Shown: positions 8,997 through 17,391, counted from the stretch's first letter. The stretch: DNA of 64,000 nt from Magnetospirillum sp. XM-1 (GCF_001511835.1 NZ_LN997848.1:2942001-3006000), one strand, 5' to 3'. Notes: generated by a model from the sequence alone, not told the origin. Program-made: numbers and translations.

Positions 8997-9434
8997 CTAC
9001 TCGACCTTGTTGCGACGGTGCCTCGCCTTGATCTTGGCAGCCTCCAGAGGTTCATCGAGTTCACCGGCCTTCACGGCAGTGGCGATCTGTTCCAACACCT
9101 TGATGGCATCGGCATTGGCTTTACCGGCGACAATCGTATTGGGCATCCCCTGTCCCTGAAGTTCGACAGGCGTCCTGCCGTAACGAATTTCCAGCAGCAG
9201 GTTACCGTCTTTGACCGACTTCCAAAACCAGGGCTGGGGCGGACGACTGATGCTCTGCCGCGTGTTGCCGTTTTCGGCACCCTTGGAATAGCGAACCCGT
9301 TCGACGGTGAAGCCGGGATTCTTCAGCAGTTCGACCTGATTCTGGATGCCATCCAGCACAACCTGCCGGGGGGTCTTTTTCCGGGCTTCGGAAACCAGAA
9401 TCTTCTTTTCGTCGGAAAACTTAAGCTGCAACAT
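8997..9434 (-). CDS. DUF6641-like protein
   Basis: About 145 residues. An N-terminal basic helix (EARKKTPRQVVLDGIQNQ), a middle PQPWFWKSVKDGNLLLEIRY and a C-terminal helix ending KAGELDEPLEAA match my recollection of the DUF6641 family, found on plasmids and islands of proteobacteria, function unknown. The start at 9434 is chosen because GGAGG lies five to six bases upstream. Strongly basic tail. It is the last gene before the repeat block at 9.84-10.2 kb and reads away from it. Confidence 0.7.
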   Translation of the reverse strand: MLQLKFSDEKKILVSEARKKTPRQVVLDGIQNQVELLKNPGFTVERVRYSKGAENGNTRQSISRPPQPWFWKSVKDGNLLLEIRYGRTPVELQGQGMPNTIVAGKANADAIKVLEQIATAVKAGELDEPLEAAKIKARHRRNKVE

Positions 9435-9838
9435 AATGGCCTCCATGCATCAACATTGCATGAATGATATAGCCGTATTTACTAAAGGCCAAGATAGCCA
9501 CATGAATATATTTCATGATATGGCCGCACGGCCACATGGCATCTCGACATCAATGTAGTGATGGATTTAGTCATCAGTCGTTAAGCCTGATAAGTGATCG
9601 CAATTCACTTCACAAAATGGTCTGATTTCTCCATGGATGGAAGTTAGCAAGGTCATACCGGCCTGCGACCTGATTCGATATGGCTGAATATTTCCGCATA
9701 TATTAGCCATCAACAAATAACAAACAAATTGCCGGTTCATGTTAGCCCGACAGAAAATAGCTCGGCGAGGCCATGATACGCCTTCGGCTACTTCATGTGA
9801 GCCGGCATGAGCCGCCACAGGCGTAACCGATCTGATTT
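9435..9838. other. Intergenic region before the repeat block
   Basis: About 400 bp with no convincing gene. A frame at 9567-9818 (minus) has an unlikely residue mix. A small hairpin-like ATGGCCGCACGGCCAC stretch lies near 9520-9537. Otherwise nothing is recognised. Confidence 0.35.
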
Positions 9839-10075
9839 CCTGCCAGAGGCAGGGTGGTTTTGAGACAGAACGAAGTGATGAGTTGTCGGTGTTGTAGCCA
9901 TGAACTTATGAACTGAATTCATCTCGACGCCGAAGGCGTTCCGGTGTTGAGACAGAACGAAGCGATGAGTTGTCGGTGTTGTAACTACGAAATCATGAAC
10001 GGACTTAATCTCGACGCCGAAGGCGTCATGGTGTTGAGACAAACGAAAGGAATGAGTTGTCGGTGTTGTATATAT
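9839..10075. repeat. Three 87-bp tandem units, each with a hairpin and a conserved box
   Basis: The box beginning TTGAGAC starts at about 9860, 9947 and 10034, an 87-bp period. It runs about 38 bases and ends GTCGGTGTTGTA. Nine to ten bases ahead of each GAGAC lies a small hairpin: CCTGCC-aga-GGCAGG (9839-9853), ACGCC-gaa-GGCGT (9927-9939) and GACGCC-gaa-GGCGTC (10013-10027). The stem of the first differs from the others at three positions and each change is compensated, so structure seems to be kept. Because 87 is a multiple of three, a minus-strand frame (9788-10084) reads 29-residue repeats with TTPTTH...LSQ; this may be incidental. Confidence 0.85.
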
Positions 10076-10099
10076 CTGATTCATAAATAGCCATGTTGG

Positions 10100-10194
10100 A
10101 CTTAGTCCGTATTGAAGAGCAATACGGACTAACTTTCCAACTTGTCCTGCAATACGGACTAACTCAATGATTTAGCCTACAATACGGACTAACT
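10100..10194. repeat. Iteron-like array: 15-bp repeats at 30-bp period plus an inverted copy
   Basis: CAATACGGACTAACT occurs exactly at 10120-10134, 10150-10164 and 10180-10194, so every 30 bp, about three helical turns. An inverted copy (10100-10114, one mismatch) forms a hairpin with the first. The array ends 20 bp before the ATG of the 10215 gene. It looks like a cooperative operator for that gene or plasmid-type iterons. Confidence 0.85.
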
Positions 10195-10214
10195 CCAGAA
10201 ACAGGAAAAAGGAA

Positions 10215-10784
10215 ATGAACCAATCACTTGAACTTGAGTATATCTGCATATGGGCGGAAACGCCCAAAACAGAACCGAAGCGGGGACGGAAATCCGTCTC
10301 ATTTTCGGATCGCTATGTATTCACCGGAAACGTAATTATCGACGGGACCACATATCGCGTTCAATTTGTGGAACACAAGGACGTGACTAAGCTACTCACT
10401 GGCGTCCATAAGAGCCGGGCCAGCCATGTCGAGCTATACCGTGTCTATCACGAAGCCCATCAGGCCCAGGAACGAACCTATTTCAGCCCTGTGATAGCCA
10501 AAACGAACGGACGGATCGGCGAACCAGCGGCAATTGGCAATGAGGACACATTGCTGCCGTACTTCGTCCTATCCCGAAACGGGTTGATGATCGAGATCGA
10601 CTTGAAAGCAATCAATATCAGCAAGCCATCCGATGAAGACCCACGTCTTGGTACCATCGAGCACATTCAAACCCTGACGACCCAAAGGGGTGAGATCATC
10701 GTGGTGCCGGGCAAATACATGCGATGGGTTTGGCGTCGTCCGACACACAAGCCGATCCCAGCTACTACGCCGGAAGCTGCGTGA
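10215..10784 (+). CDS. Hypothetical protein behind the iteron array
   Basis: A 189-residue soluble protein with no recognised family. The N-terminal half is beta-rich and basic (PKRGRKSVSFSDRYVF), and the C-terminus ends in a Pro/Thr tail. A GGAAAAAGGAA ribosome site precedes the ATG. Its position 20 bp behind the 30-bp-spaced repeats suggests that it is controlled by them, and perhaps that it or a partner binds them. It is not a recognisable replication initiator or partition protein. Confidence 0.7.
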   Translation: MNQSLELEYICIWAETPKTEPKRGRKSVSFSDRYVFTGNVIIDGTTYRVQFVEHKDVTKLLTGVHKSRASHVELYRVYHEAHQAQERTYFSPVIAKTNGRIGEPAAIGNEDTLLPYFVLSRNGLMIEIDLKAINISKPSDEDPRLGTIEHIQTLTTQRGEIIVVPGKYMRWVWRRPTHKPIPATTPEAA

Positions 10785-10832
10785 TCATGAATGTAATGTG
10801 GCAGGAGGAGGTGCTTCCTGCCACATCCCCCA

Positions 10833-11141
10833 TCACCTCACCCGACGCCATATTTCAGTCCAAGCTTCATTCTCAAGAATTTTAAGTGCCTTGACACCCT
10901 CTTGCAGTTCCTTGATCTGAATTTCATCGGAACAAAGAACCGCAGCTTCATTGGTCGAATCAATTACCTCAGTCACATTCGAAACCAATGCCAAAAGTGC
11001 TTCGGTCGATATTCGCCGGTTTCTCTATTTTGAACTGCTCAGGTAGCTCTGGCTTCTGTTTAACCATTCACCAAATTCGCGACCCGAACCGATGATTCCT
11101 AACGAATGAAACTCTTTATATATCTCTTCTAATTTTCGCAT
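10833..11141 (-). pseudogene. DUF6626-like gene with an in-frame amber codon
   Basis: From ATG at 11141 (AGGAG just upstream) the minus strand encodes 38 residues including SGREFGEWLNRSQSYLSSSK, then TAG (11025-11027). It continues in the same frame for 63 more codons (RNRRISTEALLALVSNV at once after the stop) to TGA at 10833. The two halves together look like one short DUF6626-type protein, which I recall as a small helical, HTH-like family of alphaproteobacterial islands. A point mutation in a once intact gene is the simplest reading. A functional short product or amber readthrough is possible but less likely. Confidence 0.65.
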
Positions 11142-11276
11142 GAACGACTCCTGCTGTTGCAGGTGTATTTATCCCAGCAGCGAATACCTTCATGGATGTG
11201 AACTTATTTTGATCGCCCAAATTGGCCGACAGGTTCAAACCTGATATTGTTCACGGCCATGAACAGGGGGAGCATC

Positions 11277-11822
11277 ATGACCAAGAAAAAATTGCCATTC
11301 ACGATGTTGATCTGCGGCCTGGACGAGCTTGGTGACGAGTTGGAATCGTTTCGCCCGTCGCACATTCTCTCGATTCTCGACCCTAATGAGGACCACGACG
11401 ATCCACTGGTCTTCCCCGAATCGATAAAGGTTCTGAGCCTGCGATTTTTTGACCTGCACGCCACAACCGGATCAGTCGGAATGATGTTGTCGGCCCAGGA
11501 CCGGTCTGAATTCCCGAGCATTGACCATGCCCAGGCCATCATCGATTTTGGTCGTGAGATACCCAGCGGTGGCCGGGTATTGTGCCATTGCTGGGCCGGA
11601 ATATCCCGCTCAACCGCAGCAGCGTTCGTACTGGCCTGCCTGCACATGACGGCAGATGAAGCCATGGAACTGATCATGGAACTTAGGCCCGGAGCGATGC
11701 CAAACAGGCTCATCGTAAAATTCGCAGACCGACTTCTTCGTGCTGAAGGCCGAATGGTTGCTGCGGTTGACGGTCATAAACGCGATGTCGGTTCAAGGTC
11801 GATCAAGTCGATCAGGCGTTGA
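11277..11822 (+). CDS. Tyrosine/dual-specificity phosphatase-like protein
   Basis: About 181 residues. The phosphatase signature Cys-x5-Arg is present in HCWAGISRSTAAA, where Cys is the nucleophile and Arg binds phosphate. The fold before it fits cysteine phosphatases: SHILSILDP then LRFFDLH, where an Asp could be the general acid. These proteins remove phosphate from tyrosine or other phospho-substrates. The family is common in alphaproteobacteria, substrate unknown. The start at 11277 is chosen because GGGGGAG lies just upstream; 11247 is an alternative. The 3' end overlaps a small antisense frame. Confidence 0.85.
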   Translation: MTKKKLPFTMLICGLDELGDELESFRPSHILSILDPNEDHDDPLVFPESIKVLSLRFFDLHATTGSVGMMLSAQDRSEFPSIDHAQAIIDFGREIPSGGRVLCHCWAGISRSTAAAFVLACLHMTADEAMELIMELRPGAMPNRLIVKFADRLLRAEGRMVAAVDGHKRDVGSRSIKSIRR

Positions 11823-11965
11823 GCATCTTTTAATGCACACTTCAAAATGTCTAAAACTGCCATAATTTCAAATCTGATTTTATTTTCATCGTAAATCGGC
11901 GGCAATCGTCCCGGAGCAACAGAAACGGCATCTTGTGGAGAAATCGTAAAGTCATTTAATCGCAT
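11774..11965 (-). CDS. Small hypothetical protein
   Basis: A 63-residue frame with a GCGGGG ribosome-like site seven bases ahead of the ATG and a plausible helical middle (RFEIMAVLDILKCALKDAQR). Its last 49 bases overlap the end of the phosphatase gene on the other strand. No family is recognised. It might be a convergent small gene or a chance frame. Confidence 0.4.
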   Translation of the reverse strand: MRLNDFTISPQDAVSVAPGRLPPIYDENKIRFEIMAVLDILKCALKDAQRLIDLIDLEPTSRL

Positions 11966-12048
11966 AGTTTACCCCGCATATATTGATATTATGTATTTAT
12001 GTGGTTATATTGTAACAAGCACAAACATCAGATTGATTGGGGGGCATT

Positions 12049-12651
12049 ATGCGTTCGCAAGTCATACTGCTATCAGTCTGCTTGCTGTTCACTGCGACAT
12101 TTGCCGCAAACGCCCAGGAAGGCATCTTCTTTACCACGGACAAGGGTAAGGACGGTGTGATGAAGGCCGCTCCCCCGCCCGTATATCCACGCGATCCCAA
12201 CCTGCCCAATTATTATTCCCTCGGCTCGAAGCCCTCGCCGCCGCCACTCACATATGACGAGATCAACACCCCAAGATACTGGCACCGTGAGCAAGTGGCC
12301 GTCCTGGGCAGGGATGCGAATGGCATGAACCTGCATGATCGTGGGGTGTACTGCTCGTCCCAGGAACGTAAGGTGAGCCGCTATGCCGAAATTTCCTCGC
12401 AGTGGTTAAGCGATCACGATTTGTGGTTTGCCCCGTCGGCTGGCTTTATTCCCCATGGAATCGTGATGTCTGAATCGCGAGACATTTTGACCTATGCACA
12501 AGTCGCATTACGCGACATCCGATACATCAAACACAATGGTGCACAAATTCAGCACTGCGATGACGTTGCTGCGTTTGCGATCATGCGAATGCAAAAAATA
12601 TTGGAAAAATACCCGGAAGACCCTGGCTGGGTGGAGCGGGTTCGAAACTAA
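12049..12651 (+). CDS. Secreted hypothetical protein with signal peptide
   Basis: 200 residues. The N-terminus is a clear Sec signal peptide (basic MRSQ, hydrophobic stretch to AANA, cleavage near residue 23), followed by a proline-rich segment and a conserved C-terminal domain of about 110 residues (GMNLHDRGVYCSS, DHDLWF, ALRDIRYIKHNG). The domain is shared with the decayed gene at 17841-18324 in this window, so it is a repeated family. Two conserved Cys (VYCSS and QHCDD) could form a disulfide in the periplasm. The ATG at 12049 follows a G-rich ribosome site. Function unknown. Confidence 0.75.
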   Translation: MRSQVILLSVCLLFTATFAANAQEGIFFTTDKGKDGVMKAAPPPVYPRDPNLPNYYSLGSKPSPPPLTYDEINTPRYWHREQVAVLGRDANGMNLHDRGVYCSSQERKVSRYAEISSQWLSDHDLWFAPSAGFIPHGIVMSESRDILTYAQVALRDIRYIKHNGAQIQHCDDVAAFAIMRMQKILEKYPEDPGWVERVRN

Positions 12652-12697
12652 CTGACTATCGGGCACCAACAGAACAACCTTACTGAAGAAACCGGAC

Positions 12698-13231
12698 TTA
12701 CCTACCCCGACCGCCATACACTTCCGAATGCCCTGCGTGCTTCTTCCAGTTCGCCTCGTACTTGGCAGCCAATTCAGGATCGCTGATCACCAGTAGGTTC
12801 TCAGCGTTTCGATCCTGGGCGGCCTTGGTAAAATTGAACGATCCGGTGATAACCGTCGAGCCGTCCAGCACCATTACCTTGTTGTGGGCAATGGAGTGGG
12901 CCGCGTCGATCTGAACCGGCACCCCGCCGTTCGCCAGGAAATCGGCACCGCTGTATTTTTCCATTCGCTGGCTCCTGTCCAAGACTGCCCGCACATCGAC
13001 ACCACGTTTTTTGGCCTGCACCAAAGCCTGTGCGATAGGCGGTGAGGTGAACGAATAGGCTTGGATCAGGATGGTGCGTCGAGCGGTTCCGATGGCCTCT
13101 ACGACCTTCCCAGTGCAGTCCATTCCAGGGGTGAAGCAGACATCGATCTGACGGTCAGCGGCCATCCCGGCATGAGCAGTCATCAACAGGGTCACCGTTG
13201 CCACGATGATCGAAAGACGACCGTAACTCAT
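12698..13231 (-). CDS. Secreted phospholipase D-family nuclease (Nuc-like)
   Basis: 177 residues. A signal peptide (cleavage near AGMAAD) precedes a single PLD-type domain with one HKD motif: His, Lys and Asp in [20 protein letters not shown]. One-motif enzymes of this size resemble Nuc of plasmid pKM101, a periplasmic endonuclease active as a dimer, so two motifs build one active site. The substrate here is probably nucleic acid, by family analogy. It overlaps the upstream small gene by four bases, so the two are translationally coupled. Confidence 0.88.
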   Translation of the reverse strand: MSYGRLSIIVATVTLLMTAHAGMAADRQIDVCFTPGMDCTGKVVEAIGTARRTILIQAYSFTSPPIAQALVQAKKRGVDVRAVLDRSQRMEKYSGADFLANGGVPVQIDAAHSIAHNKVMVLDGSTVITGSFNFTKAAQDRNAENLLVISDPELAAKYEANWKKHAGHSEVYGGRGR

Positions 13232-13437
13232 TGCTGCTTCTCCACCAAAATTCCAGCTTCGATGGCCGCAGCCATCACCACGTCGCCCATGGGGCCTTTG
13301 AGTTCGTCCGGCAGCGTAACGGCAGTCATCCGCGTCCCGTCTGGTGCCCGGTACTTTGGAAGCGTCATCGCCGTAAGAACGGACATGGGGCTGCCGTCAA
13401 CCTCAAGCACAGCCTTATATTTTGAAAAGACAGCCAT
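13228..13437 (-). CDS. Small conserved protein coupled to the nuclease gene
   Basis: 69 residues with [20 protein letters not shown] and AAAIEAGIL, paralogous to the 11-232 protein. Its stop overlaps the start of the secreted PLD nuclease gene by four bases, a sign of a shared operon. No signal peptide, so it acts in the cytoplasm. A distant likeness to SpoVG-type proteins is possible but unproven. Confidence 0.65.
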   Translation of the reverse strand: MAVFSKYKAVLEVDGSPMSVLTAMTLPKYRAPDGTRMTAVTLPDELKGPMGDVVMAAAIEAGILVEKQQ

Positions 13438-13679
13438 ACCAGGACCAAAAATTGCTTGGGACAGGTCTACGGGGTGCCCCTCGACCGTATTCAGCCATAA
13501 TCACAATATGTTACAAAATCCGTCAAGGATGGGATCGTTTTTAGGCGTTTGAATTTACTAAGTAATTTGTCCTCATGCCTAGTATGCGTAGAATCTCCTG
13601 ATCCCATTTAGGACTAAACCTAATTTTAGAAATTTGATTTTATAGGTTGAAAATCTAATGCACCCTCGCTACGCAAGAG

Positions 13680-13913
13680 ATGCAAATGAAAATCATTGAG
13701 CGGTTGAAAAATTTACTGTCTCGACGAATGCGGGAGAAGCAGTTCCGCTGCCAAATGGATTTTCACCGAAAGAGCGATGAGTATTTGCTTCAAATACTCG
13801 TTGACGATACTTGCTCATGCATCCTTAACCATAAAAACAATTGCTCTGTACTAAAAGATGAACTCCGCCACCGTGGATATCATTTTTATGAAAATGGCGG
13901 TATTAAATTATGA
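13680..13913 (+). CDS. Small hypothetical protein ahead of a diguanylate cyclase
   Basis: 77 residues, basic at the N-terminus (IERLKNLLSRRMREKQ). The stop overlaps the start of the response-regulator/GGDEF gene by four bases (ATGA). This tight coupling argues that it is real and acts with it. A second in-frame ATG at 13686 could be the start. No family recognised. Confidence 0.65.
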   Translation: MQMKIIERLKNLLSRRMREKQFRCQMDFHRKSDEYLLQILVDDTCSCILNHKNNCSVLKDELRHRGYHFYENGGIKL

Positions 13914-15247
13914 CATGCGTTGTGCACAAAGTTGCCATAATTGACGATGACATCAATGTGCTTAGAAGCCTTGGTAGGCTACTACAGCATAAATATGAAG
14001 TTATAACATCAACATCGGGGCTACGCGGAATTCAGCTTATAAATGATGCCACAAATCAAGGAAATGAAATTGCGGTCGTTATCTCAGATTACAGAATGCC
14101 AGACATCGATGGATTTACTACTATCAAAAAGATTCTTGAATTATCGCCCATGACGGTGGCAATTATGCTAACTGGCTTTGCAGATATGCGAGTTGTTAAA
14201 GATGCCGTGAACAATGGCTTCATTTTTAGATTTCTTGAGAAGCCAGCAGATCAACAACTTTTGTTTATGGCTTTAAATTCCGCCGTTCAACAACATGAAC
14301 TTCTTAAGTCATCACGTTATTTGGAAAAAAGTGAAGAACGATTACGGCTTGCACTTGAAGCTGTTGGTGATGGGGTGTGGGATTGGTTTCCAGGGACGGA
14401 TTCGGTTGCTTTCACTAAAGGCTGGTGGGGTATGCTGAATGAAATGGAAAAGCCGAATGAATGCATGATTCATGAGTGGATGGACCGAGTCCATCCAGGC
14501 GATATTCAGATGTTGAGCGATCAAATCACTAAATTGCTCAATGGAAATGAGACGAAGCTTCATTGCGAGCATCGTCTGCGGACATCGGATGGACGCTATA
14601 AATGGTTTTTAGCCAGAGGGTTTGCCTCATATGATTCAATAAACTCTAAACTAAGAATCATTGGCACGCATACTGACATCCATAAGCGTCGCATTATGGA
14701 AGAAACTATCTTAAAACATTCGTCAGAATTAGAGAAACTCGCTAATACAGACTCATTGACGGGCATTAACAACCGTCGTTCGCTTATCGATAAGCTAGAT
14801 GAAGAACTGCATAGGGCTGAAAGATACAATAGACCACTATCATTGCTGATGGTTGATATTGATCATTTCAAACACGTGAACGACCAATACGGACACAACG
14901 CTGGCGATGCCGTTTTAATCGAATTTTGCAGAACTATCAAATCTGCATTGCGTAAAAACGACTCATTCGGTCGGATTGGTGGAGAGGAATTTGCCATCAT
15001 TCTGCCTGAGACGACTTTAGAAAACGCAATAGTGGTTGCAGAACTTCTAAGGCAGAAAATTGAAAATGCATTGATAGAAATTCAAGACGGCCTGAGACTT
15101 CAGATAACGTCTAGCTTCGGAGCAACCGTAGCACTTCCAGTTAATGACACTATAAGTGAGATAATGCGTCGAGCAGACGTTGCTTTATATCAAGCAAAAG
15201 ATGGCGGACGCAATCGTGTAATGATAACTGGATGCCACTCTCCATGA
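13910..15247 (+). CDS. Response regulator-PAS-GGDEF diguanylate cyclase
   Basis: 445 residues. The receiver domain covers residues 1-125, with acidic pair IIDDDIN, phosphoacceptor in VVISDYRMPDIDG, Thr in MLTGFAD and Lys in FLEKPA. The PAS fold spans about 140-265 (GVWDWFPG to GTHTDIHKR). The C-terminal GGDEF domain (about 280-440) has DSLTGINNRR and an intact active loop FGRIGGEEFAI. It should make cyclic di-GMP from GTP when its receiver or PAS domain is triggered. A PLEKPA-style receiver followed by PAS is common in RpfG/PleD-like regulators. Coupled by overlap to small genes on both sides. Confidence 0.93.
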   Translation: MTCVVHKVAIIDDDINVLRSLGRLLQHKYEVITSTSGLRGIQLINDATNQGNEIAVVISDYRMPDIDGFTTIKKILELSPMTVAIMLTGFADMRVVKDAVNNGFIFRFLEKPADQQLLFMALNSAVQQHELLKSSRYLEKSEERLRLALEAVGDGVWDWFPGTDSVAFTKGWWGMLNEMEKPNECMIHEWMDRVHPGDIQMLSDQITKLLNGNETKLHCEHRLRTSDGRYKWFLARGFASYDSINSKLRIIGTHTDIHKRRIMEETILKHSSELEKLANTDSLTGINNRRSLIDKLDEELHRAERYNRPLSLLMVDIDHFKHVNDQYGHNAGDAVLIEFCRTIKSALRKNDSFGRIGGEEFAIILPETTLENAIVVAELLRQKIENALIEIQDGLRLQITSSFGATVALPVNDTISEIMRRADVALYQAKDGGRNRVMITGCHSP

Positions 15248-16011
15248 ATAAGTTTCGAACACCAATTTCTAAACATGCTGAGTTGACAAAAAAGAATTTT
15301 TTTGAGCTCACACAGCATCTGGCTGATTTTTTAAGTGAGACGCAGAGACATAAGTTATCGCAAGTGTCGGTTCAATTGCTATCTGTTATTGAGCGAAACT
15401 GTGAAGATTGTGCAAAAAACATCCGCTCTAGTGTTGCAAAAAAGACGGAATCTATTGGTATTAGAAAAAAATTTCTGTTGCGTTTGGTTGGCTCAAAAAT
15501 ATCTCACCTTTGCAATAATCCATCTATTTTTCCAAAATCAATTTTTGATGCAATTGATACATATATGAAAAAGGCATTTGGCCATATTGTTTATGAAGAA
15601 TTAAATATTGAGGCGGAACACATACTATTGTCCATCGAAGATAATGGCGATGAGTTTATGTGGCTGGAAATTAACAAAAATCCACGATGGAAACGACTTG
15701 CAGAAACTATATTAATACGCATTCTGCTTAGATTTGAGCAGTTTCAAGTTGGCAAGCGAACGTTTATGATTATCATAAACGACGTAACAATTGCAAAATC
15801 AAAATTCACATTTACGGATGAGCACTTTACTATATTGTTCAACTCGTTATTTTCAGAGTTAGGTGATGGTCTTAATGATGAGAATCAGCGGATCCGTCTG
15901 GATTTTCATTTCGGCGATGGTGTTAGCAAAAGAATCCGGTCCATCCTCGATCAAGGGATGCCACGAAGGAATTCCGAACACAGAAAAAAGATTTCATCCA
16001 AAGACATCTGA
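15244..16011 (+). CDS. Hypothetical protein coupled to a diguanylate cyclase
   Basis: About 255 residues, soluble, basic at both ends. The ATG at 15244 overlaps the cyclase stop (ATGA); an in-frame ATG at 15232 is an alternative. A helical N-terminal half contains a CEDCAKN Cys pair, and the C-terminal half is alpha/beta. No family is recognised. The strict overlap with the cyclase gene suggests a partner or target in the same pathway. An IS element is inserted 40 bp downstream. Confidence 0.7.
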   Translation: MNKFRTPISKHAELTKKNFFELTQHLADFLSETQRHKLSQVSVQLLSVIERNCEDCAKNIRSSVAKKTESIGIRKKFLLRLVGSKISHLCNNPSIFPKSIFDAIDTYMKKAFGHIVYEELNIEAEHILLSIEDNGDEFMWLEINKNPRWKRLAETILIRILLRFEQFQVGKRTFMIIINDVTIAKSKFTFTDEHFTILFNSLFSELGDGLNDENQRIRLDFHFGDGVSKRIRSILDQGMPRRNSEHRKKISSKDI

Positions 16012-16071
16012 TATGTATATTTTTGGTCATCATGCATTTGTCGGTGACTAAGAGTCCGTCCGTGAAGTTTC

Positions 16072-16665
16072 CTATGATTTCCGGTGTCTTGCTATCCTTC
16101 GCAGCATGAGGCGGATCATGGCGAGGCGAAGAAACGCCAGCGCCATCCTGGCGAGATTCTCGAAGTCCTTGGCGAGACGGCGACAACGCCCCAGCCACCC
16201 GAAGGTGCGCTCAACGATCCACCGCTTTGGCAGAACTTCGAACCCCTTGGCGGTGTCGGAGCGTTTGACGATTTCCAGGTGCCACGCCCCGAGTGCGCGG
16301 ACGGCTGCCGCGGTGGCGGCCCCCTGGTAGCCGCCATCAGCGAACACCCGAACGATGAAGGGGAAGAGGCGCCGGACCTCCTTGAGGACCGGCAATCCGC
16401 CATCACGATCCTGGACATCGGCCGGTTGGACATGAGCCGCGAGGATCAAGCCAAGCGTATCGACGACGATGTGCCGCTTCTTGCCTTTGACCTTCTTCCC
16501 AGCGTCGTAGCCCGATGGATCAATCCGCGCCCCCCTTTTTCCGCGCCCTTGACGCTCTGGCTGTCTATGATCGCCGCCGTCGGGCTGGCTTCTTTGCCGG
16601 AGAGTTCCCGCACCTCGATGAACAGGGCGTGATGGAGGCGTGCCAGCGTGCCATCCCATTCCCAC
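16072..16665 (-). CDS. IS transposase, C-terminal part (orfB)
   Basis: The open frame is 197 residues, but only the part after about GARIDPSGYDAGKK is true transposase sequence; earlier residues are out of frame with orfA. It carries the second Asp in FADGGYQGA and the Glu in RWIVERTFGWLGR, completing the DDE triad that cuts DNA. Probably made as an orfA-orfB frameshift fusion. Confidence 0.9.
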   Translation of the reverse strand: MGMGWHAGTPPSRPVHRGAGTLRQRSQPDGGDHRQPERQGRGKRGARIDPSGYDAGKKVKGKKRHIVVDTLGLILAAHVQPADVQDRDGGLPVLKEVRRLFPFIVRVFADGGYQGAATAAAVRALGAWHLEIVKRSDTAKGFEVLPKRWIVERTFGWLGRCRRLAKDFENLARMALAFLRLAMIRLMLRRIARHRKS

Positions 16666-16943
16666 AGCCCAAGATATTCATGCACCGTGCTTTTGGGCGG
16701 CAGGTCCGTGGGCAATGCTCGCCACTGGCAACCGGTCATCAACACGTAGAAGATCCCATTCACCACTTCACGAAGATCCACCGTTCGCTGGCGCCCGCCG
16801 CGCTTTGCCGGTGGGATCAGCGGCGCCACCAGCGACCATTCCTCATCCGTCAGATCACTTGGATAGCGAAGTCCGCTCCGCTCATAGAGCCGTCGGTTGT
16901 CCTTGGTCCACATGGCGCCCCCAGCATTTCTCTGGAGACCCAT
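16446..16943 (-). CDS. IS transposase, N-terminal part (orfA)
   Basis: 165 residues with the DUF4096-type N-terminus (YPSDLTDEEWSLVAPLIPP) and the first catalytic Asp in IIDSQSVKG. In this frame the protein runs out of homology after SQSVKGAEKGGRG. The ribosome is expected to shift frame at the AAAAAGGGGGG run (minus strand, around 16530-16541) into orfB to make the full transposase, as in the IS427 group. Confidence 0.9.
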   Translation of the reverse strand: MGLQRNAGGAMWTKDNRRLYERSGLRYPSDLTDEEWSLVAPLIPPAKRGGRQRTVDLREVVNGIFYVLMTGCQWRALPTDLPPKSTVHEYLGLWEWDGTLARLHHALFIEVRELSGKEASPTAAIIDSQSVKGAEKGGRGLIHRATTLGRRSKARSGTSSSIRLA

Positions 16944-16993
16944 GGAATCATAACCGATTCACCTGATTCAAGAACCTTCCGGACGGCCTCTAA

Positions 16994-17391
16994 AATAACA
17001 TCGGGTTATGACCGACCAATTCGACCCATCTTCAACCACCACGCGAATGGACCAAACACGCCGTCTCGGGTTGTGGCATTGAGCCGCAAGGTTGAGGATG
17101 CCGTGGTCACCGTCGCGGATGACTCTATGGGTGAACCCCAAGATCAGCGGTATGATGCCGCCGTGGTGGTCACGGGAACCGCCATGGGGCCGTGGCGGCA
17201 TCGTCGGCCAGGACACCGCAATCGACCAATTTCTCGTTGCCACGATCTGGATTCAAAGTGGTCAAATTGACGGGGTGATCGAGAACTCGACAGTGCGTGT
17301 CAATCGGATCACTCGGGTTGATCCGCGATCTGGAGATGTCGATTTTAATGACTTGGACCGGAATATGAACCGGTTGTTTCGCACGTCATGA
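16994..17391 (+). pseudogene. Frameshifted gene remnant beside the IS
   Basis: Two plus-strand frames look like successive halves of one protein: PSRVVALSRKVEDAVVTVAD to VVVTGTAMGPW in one frame, then RGGIVGQDTAIDQFLVATIW to the end in the next, with the break near 17190. The first frame has no start before running into the IS. It may be a gene cut by the insertion or by older decay. The product is not recognised. The stop overlaps the region just before the CZB gene. Confidence 0.45.

Larger units (their letters stand above)
16052..16990 (-). mobile_element. IS5-family (IS427-type) insertion sequence, copy 1, 939 bp
   Basis: The ends are inverted repeats (GAGTCCGTCCGTGAAG at the left; GAGGCCGTCCGGAAGG read inward from the right). 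The flanks carry a 3-bp duplication TAA (16049-16051 and 16991-16993), the TNA type expected for the IS427 group. Two overlapping minus-strand frames encode the DDE transposase. A second copy of identical length lies at 50244-51182, with identical encoded proteins. Confidence 0.93.

Noticed and set aside
9839..10075. CRISPR array
   Set aside because: There are three repeats with a regular period, but the intervening sequences share a hairpin and flanks, so they are not unique spacers, and no cas genes are present.
16515..17270. 251-residue plus-strand protein across the IS end
   Set aside because: Its first part is the antisense of the transposase; only the part after the IS may be a gene remnant.
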